64,000 nt of DNA from CAXNKH01 sp049296795 (GTDB lineage: Bacteria; Pseudomonadota; Gammaproteobacteria; Burkholderiales; Burkholderiaceae_C): positions 1-64,000 of the forward strand of contig JBAQTC010000042.1 of the NCBI GenBank assembly GCA_049296795.1, read 5' to 3'. Below the pieces are notes generated by a model. It worked only from the letters and a program-made list of their open reading frames with translations. It ran no database searches and was not told the DNA's origin. Below are positions 1 to 9,710 of this stretch, in pieces. Within the stretch, counting starts at the first letter, position 1. The number at the start of each line of letters is the position of its first letter. Made by a program: the position numbers and the translations under genes.

Positions 1-484
1 CGAGGTGTTTGTGCACCGCAACGTGGCCAATGTGGTGGTGCATTCCGATCTCAATGCCTTGTCGACCATTCAGTTCGCCGTGGAGCGACTCAAAGTGGAG
101 CACGTGATTGTGTGCGGCCATTACGGCTGCTCAGGGGTGCAGGCTGCGCTCGAAGGCACGCGTATTGGGCTGGCCGACAACTGGATCCGGCATGTCCAGG
201 ATGTGCGCGATCGGCATTGGCATTTGCTGGACCGTTTGCCGCCAGAAAAACGATTGCACGCGCTGTGTGAGCTCAACGTGATTGAACAAGTGGTCAATGT
301 CTGTGTCAGCACGGTGATGGTGGACGCTTGGGCCAAAGGCCAACAGGTCAGCATCCACGGTTGGGTTTATGGTGTGCACGATGGTTTGTTGCAGGACCTG
401 AAAATGGCCATTTCCGACCCTGATTCGATTGAGGCGCATTACCAGATAGCGCTCGACAGTGTGGTGGCTGCTCACAGCGATTGA
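1..484 (+). CDS. can: Beta-class carbonic anhydrase (3' part, start outside window)
   Basis: The gene is open at the left edge; about 160 codons are visible before the TGA at 482-484. It should interconvert CO2 and bicarbonate in the cytoplasm. The visible part starts in the conserved FVHRNVANVV segment and holds CGHYGCSG, which carries the His and Cys ligands of the active-site zinc in beta-CAs; the upstream Cys/Asp ligand pair must lie before the window. The C-terminal half (NVCVSTVMVDAW, then IHGWVYGVHDGLL) follows the usual Can/CynT order. No cyanase gene is visible beside it, so a housekeeping CO2-hydration role is more likely than a cyanate role. The family call is secure; the symbol is by similarity of motifs only. 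Confidence 0.9.
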   Translation, partial: EVFVHRNVANVVVHSDLNALSTIQFAVERLKVEHVIVCGHYGCSGVQAALEGTRIGLADNWIRHVQDVRDRHWHLLDRLPPEKRLHALCELNVIEQVVNVCVSTVMVDAWAKGQQVSIHGWVYGVHDGLLQDLKMAISDPDSIEAHYQIALDSVVAAHSD

Positions 485-516
485 TCGTTTGAATCTGACG
501 ACACGTTTTGGATGAC

Positions 517-1404
517 GTGAAGCCGCATAAATCCCTTTGCGCGCGTAGGTGTTGGCAAGGCCGGTGGATTGGGTGCCCGTTCTCTAGCCCAGGCTCGCGG
601 GCGGCTGTCGGTTAAGTTAACGATCTTGGCGTTTACGCTGAGGCTGGCGCACGAGCTGCGTGGCAACCGCGAATCGGGCCTGCGCCCGGACACCCGCACC
701 GCCGACCCATCTGACATGTTGGTTGTTCGAAATGCAGTCCGAAACCCCGTGCTCTGCGTTGCTTCGAGGTGGGTGGTGGGGCTGGCAGGCGCAGGCTCCA
801 TTCGCGGTTGCCACAAAGCTTCAACTTATGTAACTGGGTTGACGAAAAATCGCTGGCGTGTCAGAAGCAGTTGTCCGCGAGCTGAGCCGGAGAAGGACAG
901 CCACGCCGCCCGCCTAGCGCGCGGTGCTGGCGTGAAACTGCATAAATTCCTTTGCGCGCAAAGGTGTTGGCGGAGGCCGGTGGATTGGGTGCCCGTTCTC
1001 CGGCCCAGGCTCGCGGGCGGCTAGTGTTTCGTTCGATCGTTGCTGAGTTAACGCTGAGGCTGGCGCACGAGCTGCGTGGCAACCGCGAATCGGGCCTGCG
1101 CCCGGACACCCGCACCATCGTCCCAGCTGGCAATGTTGGTTCTTCGAAATGAAGTCCGAAACCCAGTGCGCCGTGACGCTTCGAGGTGGGTGGTGGGGTT
1201 GGCGGGCGCAGGCTCGATTTGCGGTTGCCACTGATTCAGAATGCCAACAACGTCGTTGACGAAAAATCGCTGGCGTGTCAGAAGCAGTTGTCCGCGAGCT
1301 GAGCCGGAGAAGGACAGCCACGCCGCCCGCCTAGCGCGCGGTGCTGGCGTGAAATTGCAAAACTCCTTTGCGTGCGAAGGCGTTGGCAAGGCGGGCGGTT
1401 CGGG
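517..1404. repeat. Tandem array of a ~416-bp unit, two copies plus a partial third
   Basis: Unit A runs 517-931, unit B 932-1348, and a third copy starts at 1349 and loses similarity near 1404. Every copy opens with GTGAA-(A/G)-YTGC-AWAA and closes (A, B) with an almost identical stretch ending GCGCGCGGTGCTGGC. Each full unit holds a long internal inverted repeat: arm 660-688 against 785-814 in A, and 1076-1104 against 1203-1231 in B, based on GTGGCAACCGCRAATCG. Copy B also has a perfect 16-bp palindrome at 949-964 (CCTTTGCGCGCAAAGG), degraded in A and C. Open frames here are short, overlap on both strands and match no family, so I regard the block as non-coding. Confidence 0.85.
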
Positions 1405-1660
1405 CAATTCTCAAAAAGCAGTCGAAAGTGTCATGCTGATCCAAGTTAGAGACAATTCCTGAAGATGTGATTGGGGTGAGTGGCGCAGTGAAATCAAGGG
1501 GGAGGCCGCAGGCCGGAGGCGTCACGGAGCTATTTACCCCAATCGCATCAGCGATAGCACAGGGGAATTCGAACTTAAGTACGGCCAGGCATTTGGGGCG
1601 GGCATCGAGCAAGGGCGGCCTGCGGCGAGGGTGGAACAACCCCAAATCAGGATTGGCTTA
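1405..1660. other. Non-coding stretch with an inverted repeat before the TPP riboswitch
   Basis: I see no credible gene here. The one notable structure is an inverted repeat with arms GATTGGGGT at 1469-1477 and ACCCCAATC at 1536-1544; the loop is purine-rich and contains GGCCGCAGGCC. The arms recall the GGGGT/ACCCC ends of the REP-like elements found at 48037-48205, but the inner sequence differs. The thiC promoter probably lies near the right end, but I cannot point to convincing -35/-10 hexamers. Confidence 0.4.
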
Positions 1661-1664
1661 CACT

Positions 1665-1752
1665 CGACTTCTGCCCGGGGTGCGCTGTCAAGGCGCTGAG
1701 ATGGATTCAAACCCGCGAACTTGATCCGGTTGACACCGGCGTAAGAAGTGCC
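1665..1752 (+). promoter_or_regulatory. TPP riboswitch (THI element) upstream of thiC
   Basis: The aptamer core is visible in order: GGGGTGC (1677-1683), CTGAGA (1696-1701), ACCCGCGAACTTGATC and CCGGTTGACACCGGCGTAAG. These are the conserved P2/P4/P5 and J-region blocks of thiamine pyrophosphate aptamers. It sits about 75 nt before the thiC start, the usual place in Proteobacteria. A hairpin GGTCAA-CCGC-TTGACC (1775-1790) follows. It has no U-tract, so control by ribosome access is more likely than intrinsic termination; that part is inference. Confidence 0.93.
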
Positions 1753-1825
1753 AGTGGTCCGCCCGCCGATAAGGGGTCAACCGCTTGACCGCTCTGGGCT
1801 TTGTATTTACCAAGGAGTCCTCGCG

Positions 1826-3700
<1,875 letters not shown>

Positions 3701-3714
3701 TGCGGTGAGTCAAC

Positions 3715-4986
3715 TTGAGTGACTCGCCTGCATCCGGTCAGCACTGGGTCACGAGTTGGGCGGCCTCGGTTCAAGGCCCCTATCCGGTTGGCAACGCATC
3801 GGCGCAACCCGATCTCAGTCGGGTCTTCCCGCAGCCCCAGACCGGGGCCCGCGACCAGTCTTTTAGGCTGATTGTTCGGCCCACGCTGTGGGCGCGCGAG
3901 ACCCGAATCCGGCTCTCCAACGCGCTGGGCAGCCAGGCTGTGACCTTTGCCGGTGTGCATATCGGCTTGCAGAGTTCTGGGGCGGAGCTGAGCGCTTCGA
4001 CCAATCGACTGGTTAGTTTCGGCGGCGATCCGCAACTCACGCTGGCGCCGGGCCAATCGGCCTGGAGCGATGCAGTCGCCCTGCCTTTTGTTGTGGATGA
4101 AAGTGCCAGCGAGTTGGCCGGGCGCAAGCTCGCAGTGAGTTTTCATGTGCTAGGGCAGAGTGGGGCTATGACCTGGCACGCCAAGGCGTTGCAGACTTCG
4201 TATGTCAGCTGGCCGGGCGCAGGAGCCCAAGGGCATGAAGAGAGCGAAAGCGCATTTCCATTTGCCACGACATCTTGGTTTTTTCTCGATGCCTTGGACA
4301 TGCGATGTGATGCACAAGCGTACGCCGTGGTGGCTTTTGGCGATTCGATCAGTGACGGGACAGGCTCGACGCTGAATGGCGATGACCGTTGGCCCGATGT
4401 GTTGGGACGGCGCTTAAGGGCTGTTCACGGCAATCGGATTGGGGTCGTCAATGCCGGAATTGGTGGTAATCAGGTGCTGGGCCCAGCGCAATACGATCCG
4501 GCAACACCGTTTCCCGGCGGCCCCTCGGCCTTGTCGCGACTGGCGCGCGATGTTTTGTCGCTGTCGGGTGTACGGGTGGTGATTTGGCTCGAAGGAACCA
4601 ACGATTTCAGCCGCAATGGCAATGCTAGTTTCGAGGAAGTCGCACAAGGCTTGCGTGACGGGGTGGCGATCCTGCGCGATGGCATTGCGGGTGTGAAGCT
4701 GATTGGCGCAATGCTGGTTTCCGCTCTGGGTTCGGATCAAGAAGCCCATGGCTCTCAAGAGCAGGACGAAAAACGCTGCCAACTCAATGACTTCATCCGC
4801 AGCTCGGACTTGTTCGACGGCTTTGTTGATTTCGACCACGTGGTGTCCGACCCTCAAAGCGGCGCCATGCGCTCCGAATTTGTGCCTGACAACACAGTCG
4901 GTGGCCCGGGCGACAAACTACACCCGAATCGCCTGGGTTATTTGGCCATGGGCAAAGCGATTGATCTCACGGCTTTGGCAAAATAG
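3715..4986 (+). CDS. SGNH/GDSL-family hydrolase (esterase)
   Basis: A 423-aa protein of two parts: an N-terminal beta-rich domain of about 190 residues and a C-terminal SGNH hydrolase domain. The hydrolase blocks are in order: FGDSISDG (nucleophile Ser), GIGGN (oxyanion Gly/Asn), GTND (oxyanion Asn), and DKLHPN near the C-terminus (catalytic Asp and His). Such proteins are carbohydrate esterases or lipases; the substrate cannot be told. No signal peptide is evident with the start used. The start is a TTG at 3715 with a weak upstream ribosome site, so the exact N-terminus is uncertain. It lies 14 bp after thiC and 30 bp before the thiolase gene, in the same direction. Confidence 0.8.
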   Translation: MSDSPASGQHWVTSWAASVQGPYPVGNASAQPDLSRVFPQPQTGARDQSFRLIVRPTLWARETRIRLSNALGSQAVTFAGVHIGLQSSGAELSASTNRLVSFGGDPQLTLAPGQSAWSDAVALPFVVDESASELAGRKLAVSFHVLGQSGAMTWHAKALQTSYVSWPGAGAQGHEESESAFPFATTSWFFLDALDMRCDAQAYAVVAFGDSISDGTGSTLNGDDRWPDVLGRRLRAVHGNRIGVVNAGIGGNQVLGPAQYDPATPFPGGPSALSRLARDVLSLSGVRVVIWLEGTNDFSRNGNASFEEVAQGLRDGVAILRDGIAGVKLIGAMLVSALGSDQEAHGSQEQDEKRCQLNDFIRSSDLFDGFVDFDHVVSDPQSGAMRSEFVPDNTVGGPGDKLHPNRLGYLAMGKAIDLTALAK

Positions 4987-5016
4987 CGACGTAAACAATT
5001 TCAACTGGAGTAATAC

Positions 5017-6198
5017 ATGTCTGACCCCATCGTCATCGTAGGCGCAGCCCGCACCCCTCAGGGCGCATTCCAGGGCGATTTTTCATCCTTGTCGGCGCAT
5101 GACCTCGGTGGCGTTGCGATCCGGGCCGCGCTGCAGCGCTCAGGTGTGGCGGGTGACTTGGTGAGTGAGGTGTTGATGGGCAACTGCCTGATGGCCGGTC
5201 AAGGTCAGGCGCCAGCGCGCCAAGCTGCTTTCAAAGCTGGTCTGCCCAAGAGCGCCGGTGCGGTGACGTTGTCGAAAATGTGTGGCTCCGGCATGAAAGC
5301 GGCGATGTTCGCGCACGACATGCTGCTGGCGGGAAGTCACGACGTGATGGTCGCTGGTGGCATGGAGAGCATGACCAATGCGCCTTATCTGCTGCCCAAA
5401 GCGCGCGCCGGTTACCGCATGGGTCACGACCGGATCCTGGACCACATGATGATCGACGGCCTAGAAGACGCTTATGAGCCCGGCCGCTCCATGGGGACTT
5501 TTGGCGAAGACTGTGCGGCCAAATACAGTTTTGGCCGCGAGGTCCAAGACCAGTTCGCCATCACCAGCGTGCAGCGGGCCCAGCGCGCCAGCCAAAGCGG
5601 CGAATTCGCGCTCGAGATCGCGCCGGTCACGGTCAAGAGCCGCGCTGGTGAAACGCAAATTTCGATTGATGAAGGGCCGACCAAGGCCAAGCTCGACAAG
5701 ATTGCCACGCTACGCCCTGCTTTCAAGAAAGATGGAACCATCACTGCCGCCAGCAGCTCATCGATCAACGATGGCGCGGCGGCCTTGGTGATGATGCGCT
5801 CGTCAACGGCCAATAAGCTGGGCTTGACGCCGCTGGCACGCATCAAAGCCCACGCCATGCACGCACACGAACCCGAATGGTTCACCACGGCGCCGGTGGG
5901 TGCTGCACAAAAAGTTCTGGCCAAGGCCGGCTGGTCGGCCCAGGACGTGGACCTGTGGGAAGTCAACGAGGCTTTTGCCGTGGTGCCGATGGCATTGATG
6001 GCCGAGCTCAAGCTCAGTCATGACATCGTCAATGTCAATGGTGGCGCTTGCGCCCTGGGTCACCCGATCGGCGCCAGCGGAGCCCGCATCATGGTCACCC
6101 TGATGTATGCCTTGCGCGCACGTGGCCTGAAAAAAGGCGTGGCTGCTTTGTGCATTGGCGGCGGCGAAGGTACTGCCGTGGCCCTCGAGTTGCTCTAA
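5017..6198 (+). CDS. Acetyl-CoA C-acyltransferase (thiolase)
   Basis: A 393-aa type-II thiolase that condenses or cleaves acyl-CoA units using the Cys-His-Cys triad. The triad is complete: Cys89 in SKMCGSGMKA, His349 in ALGHPIGASG and Cys379 in ALCIGGGEGT. The length is standard. Ribosome site CTGGAG precedes ATG 5017. It could work as acetoacetyl-CoA thiolase, finishing leucine breakdown after HMG-CoA lyase and CoA transfer, or cleave a beta-ketoacyl-CoA from the arylacetate enzymes that follow it. A role in polyhydroxybutyrate synthesis (PhaA) is also possible, but no phaB or phaC lies nearby. Family certain, pathway inferred from neighbours. Confidence 0.93.
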   Translation: MSDPIVIVGAARTPQGAFQGDFSSLSAHDLGGVAIRAALQRSGVAGDLVSEVLMGNCLMAGQGQAPARQAAFKAGLPKSAGAVTLSKMCGSGMKAAMFAHDMLLAGSHDVMVAGGMESMTNAPYLLPKARAGYRMGHDRILDHMMIDGLEDAYEPGRSMGTFGEDCAAKYSFGREVQDQFAITSVQRAQRASQSGEFALEIAPVTVKSRAGETQISIDEGPTKAKLDKIATLRPAFKKDGTITAASSSSINDGAAALVMMRSSTANKLGLTPLARIKAHAMHAHEPEWFTTAPVGAAQKVLAKAGWSAQDVDLWEVNEAFAVVPMALMAELKLSHDIVNVNGGACALGHPIGASGARIMVTLMYALRARGLKKGVAALCIGGGEGTAVALELL

Positions 6199-6216
6199 GC
6201 AACGCAGGCCAATAGC

Positions 6217-7527
6217 ATGGCTTGCATGGACCAACTTGAACCGATTGAAAAAGCCGGGGTTGATGAGCTGAGGGCTTTGCAGCTCGAGCGATTGGGTTGG
6301 AGTTTGGATCATGCTTATCAGAATGTCCCGCACTATCGGCAGGCATTTGATGCCTTACAAGTCCATCCTCGAGACCTGAAGCAGCTCGCAGACTTGAAGC
6401 AGTTCCCATTCACGACGAAGAATGATTTGCGCCTGCACTACCCGTTCGGCATGTTTGCCACGACTATGCAGGAAATTGTTCGGGTTCACGCATCAAGCGG
6501 CACCACCGGTCAACCCACGGTGGTGGGCTACACCCGGGAAGACATTGCCATGTGGGCCGGGGTGATGGCGCGCTCACTGCGGGCGTCGGGCGTTCGCTCC
6601 AGCGACCTGGTACAAATTGCTTACGGTTATGGTTTGTTTACCGGCGGGTTGGGCGCCCACTACGGCGCGGAAGCTTTGGGAGCGACTGTGATTCCCGCTG
6701 GAGGCGGGATGACCGAGCGACAAGTCAAGCTGATCTGCGACTTCAAACCCGGCGTCATCATGAGTACACCATCGTATTTGCTGGTGATTGCTGATGAATT
6801 CGAGCGGCAAGGAATCGATCCGGCCAAATCATCGCCCCGGATCGGTATTTTTGGAGCCGAACCCTGGTCAGCGAGTTTGCAAGCTGAACTCGAGCGTCGT
6901 TTTGGCATCAAGGCCCTCGACCTCTACGGCTTATCTGAAGTGATTGGACCGGGCGTTGCGGCAGAGTGTCTTGAAACGCACGACGGACTGACGATTTGGG
7001 AAGATCATTTTTATCCCGAAATCATTGATCCGCAAACTGGTGCCGTACTGCCCGAGGGTGAGACCGGAGAATTGGTTTTGACCTCACTGACTAAAGTGGG
7101 CATGCCGGTCATTCGTTACCGAACCCGCGACCGCACCCATTTGTTGCCCGGTACGGCTCGACCCATGCGGCGTATGGCCCGCGTCAGCGGTCGTACTGAC
7201 GATATGCTCATCATCCGAGGCGTCAATGTTTTCCCGTCACAAATTGAAGAAATCATCGTGCAGCAGGCCAGTTTGTCGGCGCATTACCAGCTTGAAGTTC
7301 GACGCGATTCCCACATGGACCAACTCGATGTACTGGTAGAGCGCCGAGCCGATCTGGCGACCCCATTGCAGGAGGCCGAGCGCCGGGCGCTCGGTCAAGC
7401 GGTCGAGCGTCAAATCAAAGGACTGATAGGGGTGAGCACACGAGTTGAAGTGATGGAGCCCCAAACCCTGCAGCGCTCCCAGGGCAAGGCCGTGCGCGTG
7501 ATCGATAAGCGGTCGAAAGTCGAATAG
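6217..7527 (+). CDS. Phenylacetate-CoA ligase-like enzyme (PaaK family)
   Basis: A 436-aa AMP-forming acyl-CoA ligase of the PaaK family, which activates aryl acetates to CoA thioesters via an acyl-adenylate. Seen in order: N-terminal HAYQNVPHYR segment, the adenylate P-loop SSGTTGQPTV (about residues 92-101), FGAEPWS and LYGLSEVIGPGV in the core, and YRTRDRT then SGRTDDMLIIRGVNVFPSQ at the hinge and C-terminal domain. ATG 6217 is used; ATG 6226 is equally possible. It lies 18 bp after the thiolase and 15 bp before the DpgC-like gene. No paaABCDE epoxidase genes are present, so it probably does not serve the standard Paa route; the neighbour suggests a hydroxylated phenylacetate as substrate (inference). 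Confidence 0.88.
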   Translation: MACMDQLEPIEKAGVDELRALQLERLGWSLDHAYQNVPHYRQAFDALQVHPRDLKQLADLKQFPFTTKNDLRLHYPFGMFATTMQEIVRVHASSGTTGQPTVVGYTREDIAMWAGVMARSLRASGVRSSDLVQIAYGYGLFTGGLGAHYGAEALGATVIPAGGGMTERQVKLICDFKPGVIMSTPSYLLVIADEFERQGIDPAKSSPRIGIFGAEPWSASLQAELERRFGIKALDLYGLSEVIGPGVAAECLETHDGLTIWEDHFYPEIIDPQTGAVLPEGETGELVLTSLTKVGMPVIRYRTRDRTHLLPGTARPMRRMARVSGRTDDMLIIRGVNVFPSQIEEIIVQQASLSAHYQLEVRRDSHMDQLDVLVERRADLATPLQEAERRALGQAVERQIKGLIGVSTRVEVMEPQTLQRSQGKAVRVIDKRSKVE

Positions 7528-7542
7528 AACCAGGAGCAGAAG

Positions 7543-8949
7543 TTGCCAGAGCAAGCGTTTTCTCAAGACCTCTTCTGCCTGCAGCAGGCCCAAATCCCTG
7601 GCCCTGTGGCCCAGGCCTGGCAAGTGTCGATTCCGCTGACCAGCAGCGATTTCGCCAGCGACTGTGGGACTTATGCGCGGTTCTGGCAGGGCTGCTCAGA
7701 CTTGTTGGCGAGCCTGCCAGACAAGCCACAGCGCAGTTCGGCGCAAGAGCTGGCGGCCCAACATATTAACCAGGTCGCGCGTCAAACGCGGATGCGTTTC
7801 CTAGATGCCCATGTGACGACGGTTTACGAGAGATTGACGGGGGGTGGTAGCCGCCATGTCCGGGTTGAGCGCCTGGTTCATGAGGCCGCGTTGCTGGTCC
7901 CTGGGTTGACACCCAATCCCGTTCAGCTCAACGCTGAAGCGCAGCGCATGCAGCGCGACAAAGAGGGTCATGAAATTGATCAGGGAATTTTCATCTCCAA
8001 AGTGCTGGCCCAACCGAGCGCTGGAATGCACCTGTGCCACGCGATGCTGTTGCCCCGACCCGAATCCATCGAGCAACTCGCGCACTTTGAAAAATCAGAC
8101 TATCTCGATCTGGGAGCGGCAGAAGTTTTTCGCCGAGGACGGGCTTGCCATGTAGTTCAGAAAAATCCGCGGCACCTCAATGCCGAGGACAACAGCACGC
8201 TGGACGCAGCCGAAACGGCAGTCGATCTGGCGATTCTGGAGCCGCAAAGCCAATTTTGCGTGCTGCGAGGCGATGTGGTTCAGGGGGGGAAATACGATGG
8301 CAAGCGCATGCTGGGCAGCGGCATCAACCTGACGCACCTTTACCACGGGAAAATTCCTTTCGTTTGGTATTTGCAGCGTGATCTTGGAATTGTGAATAAA
8401 ATTTTCCGAGGCTTGGCTTCTCATGATCAGCTGCCCGATGACGTGAATGGTCAAACCCGGGAAAAGCCCTGGATGGCGGTGGTCGAGCAATTTGCTATTG
8501 GCGGGCATTGCCAGTACCTGCTGACCATGGACTACGTGTTGGCCGAGCGTGGTGCTTTTTTGAGTTTGCCAGCGCGCAAAGAAGGGATTATTCCGGGTGC
8601 GGCCAATATGCGGCTGCCACGTTTCATTGGTAATCGGTTGGCGCGCCAGGCCATCATGCTGGAGCGCAGACTCGATTGCGACACGCCAGAGGGGCGCTTG
8701 ATCTGCGATGAGATTGTTGATCCAGTCGAGATGGAGCAAGCAATTGAACGCGTGGTGGACAACTTCACGGGCTCGGGCCTGGTTAGCGCAGCGGCGAATC
8801 GGCGTGCATTGCGGGTGGTTCAGGAGCCGTTGGATCTGTTTCGTCGTTACTTTGCCGCTTACGCTTTGGATCAGGCTTATTGTCATTTCAGTCCGGCCCT
8901 GGTATTTAATCTGGAGCGGCACTGGAACGCAAAAAACCGTAAGCTTTGA
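7543..8949 (+). CDS. DpgC-like arylacetyl-CoA dioxygenase homologue (crotonase fold)
   Basis: A 468-aa member of the enoyl-CoA hydratase superfamily resembling DpgC, the cofactor- and metal-free 3,5-dihydroxyphenylacetyl-CoA 1,2-dioxygenase. It is far longer than ordinary hydratases (~260 aa): an N-terminal helical region of about 200 residues precedes the crotonase core. Core landmarks are GSGINLTHLYHG, the oxyanion-type segment FAIGGHCQYLL, LPARKEGIIPGAANMRLP, and a DpgC-like C-terminus (AANRRALRV, EPLDLFRRY, HFSPALV). The start is TTG 7543 with AGGAG at 7532-7536. DpgC itself serves antibiotic biosynthesis; here the CoA-ligase and degradation genes point to catabolism. Family call strong; substrate unknown. 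Confidence 0.82.
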   Translation: MPEQAFSQDLFCLQQAQIPGPVAQAWQVSIPLTSSDFASDCGTYARFWQGCSDLLASLPDKPQRSSAQELAAQHINQVARQTRMRFLDAHVTTVYERLTGGGSRHVRVERLVHEAALLVPGLTPNPVQLNAEAQRMQRDKEGHEIDQGIFISKVLAQPSAGMHLCHAMLLPRPESIEQLAHFEKSDYLDLGAAEVFRRGRACHVVQKNPRHLNAEDNSTLDAAETAVDLAILEPQSQFCVLRGDVVQGGKYDGKRMLGSGINLTHLYHGKIPFVWYLQRDLGIVNKIFRGLASHDQLPDDVNGQTREKPWMAVVEQFAIGGHCQYLLTMDYVLAERGAFLSLPARKEGIIPGAANMRLPRFIGNRLARQAIMLERRLDCDTPEGRLICDEIVDPVEMEQAIERVVDNFTGSGLVSAAANRRALRVVQEPLDLFRRYFAAYALDQAYCHFSPALVFNLERHWNAKNRKL

Positions 8950-9020
8950 GCCTGGATAGACGAGACGATCAAGTCATAGGCGCATCCCGCGGCGCATCAA
9001 TTTTTCAGAGGAATCAAGTC

Positions 9021-9260
9021 ATGCAAGAAAAAGCCAAATACCTCGTCATCATCGATCTCGATGGTGCCAGCACGGCCATGCTGTTTACCGCGCAACGCGT
9101 TTTGGTGGCAGATTTTGATTCGTCCTCGGAGGAGGTGCCGGTGATGACCCAGGGGCTTGTGCCTTCGAGCACCGCCAATATGCCGCAGTGGGACCAGGCT
9201 TTGGCCGGTTGCAGCCATGCTGATCGCCTCAACGCCCAGGTGTATGTTCTCGATGTGTAA
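9021..9260 (+). CDS. Small uncharacterised protein (79 aa)
   Basis: ATG 9021 has a Shine-Dalgarno AGAGGAA at 9008-9014; the frame is open back to 8946, but the upstream part overlaps the previous stop and has no good ribosome site. The product is acidic and starts MQEKAKYLVIIDLDGAS. It has no membrane segment, signal or metal motif that I recognise. The N-terminal half looks like alternating beta strands (YLVIIDL, AMLFTAQRVLVADF). It lies between the DpgC-like gene (71 bp) and the rhodanese gene (36 bp) in the same direction, so it is probably an accessory or regulatory part of that module. No function is assigned. Confidence 0.65.
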   Translation: MQEKAKYLVIIDLDGASTAMLFTAQRVLVADFDSSSEEVPVMTQGLVPSSTANMPQWDQALAGCSHADRLNAQVYVLDV

Positions 9261-9296
9261 TGTTCAGGCCGATCAATAAAAAAGCAGGAGAAGTTC

Positions 9297-9710
9297 ATGC
9301 CGATTACCAAGGGATTCCGAGCGCTGGTTGATGAAGCTTATGCTGAGGTGAAGACTTACAGCGTGGGGCAAATCCTGGCGCGACAAGGCGACCCGAATCT
9401 GCAAATCATTGACATTCGGGATGTGCGTGAACTCAGTGGCGGCACGGTGGTTGACAGTGTTCATGCGCCGCGTTGCATGCTGGAGTTTTGGGTTGACCCC
9501 GAGTCGCCTTATTTCAAACCGATGTGGGCCGACGAAAGCAAGGAGTTCGTGCTGTTTTGCGGCGCAGGCTGGCGCAGTGCCTTGGCTGCCAAAACACTGC
9601 AGGACATGGGAATGACCAATGTGGCCCATATCGATGGTGGCTACACCGAATGGGTCAAACAAGGGGGTCCGGTGGAGACATTGGAGCAACGCAAAGCCAG
9701 GAAAAGTTAA
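9297..9710 (+). CDS. Rhodanese-domain protein
   Basis: A 137-aa single rhodanese domain. The catalytic loop is CGAGWRSALA, with Cys as the sulfur-accepting residue, followed by the typical GGYTEWVKQGGPV end. The N-terminal IIDIRDVREL matches the CH2A-type start of the domain. AGGAG precedes ATG 9297. The stop codon overlaps the next start (TAATG at 9708-9712), so translation is probably coupled to liuB. Rhodaneses move sulfane sulfur or detoxify cyanide, but in catabolic operons of this kind the role is unknown; the link to acyl-CoA or dioxygenase chemistry is only positional. Confidence 0.88.
   Translation: MPITKGFRALVDEAYAEVKTYSVGQILARQGDPNLQIIDIRDVRELSGGTVVDSVHAPRCMLEFWVDPESPYFKPMWADESKEFVLFCGAGWRSALAAKTLQDMGMTNVAHIDGGYTEWVKQGGPVETLEQRKARKS

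Noticed and set aside
1020..1100. Possible integron attC-like site (GTTAACGC next to imperfect inverted arms)
   Set aside because: The core is not kept between copies A and B, no integrase is nearby and no cassette-like genes are present.
485..1467. Several open frames of 60-150 codons on both strands over the tandem repeats
   Set aside because: They overlap each other in several frames, repeat with the unit, lack ribosome sites and match no family; they are by-products of GC-rich repeated DNA.
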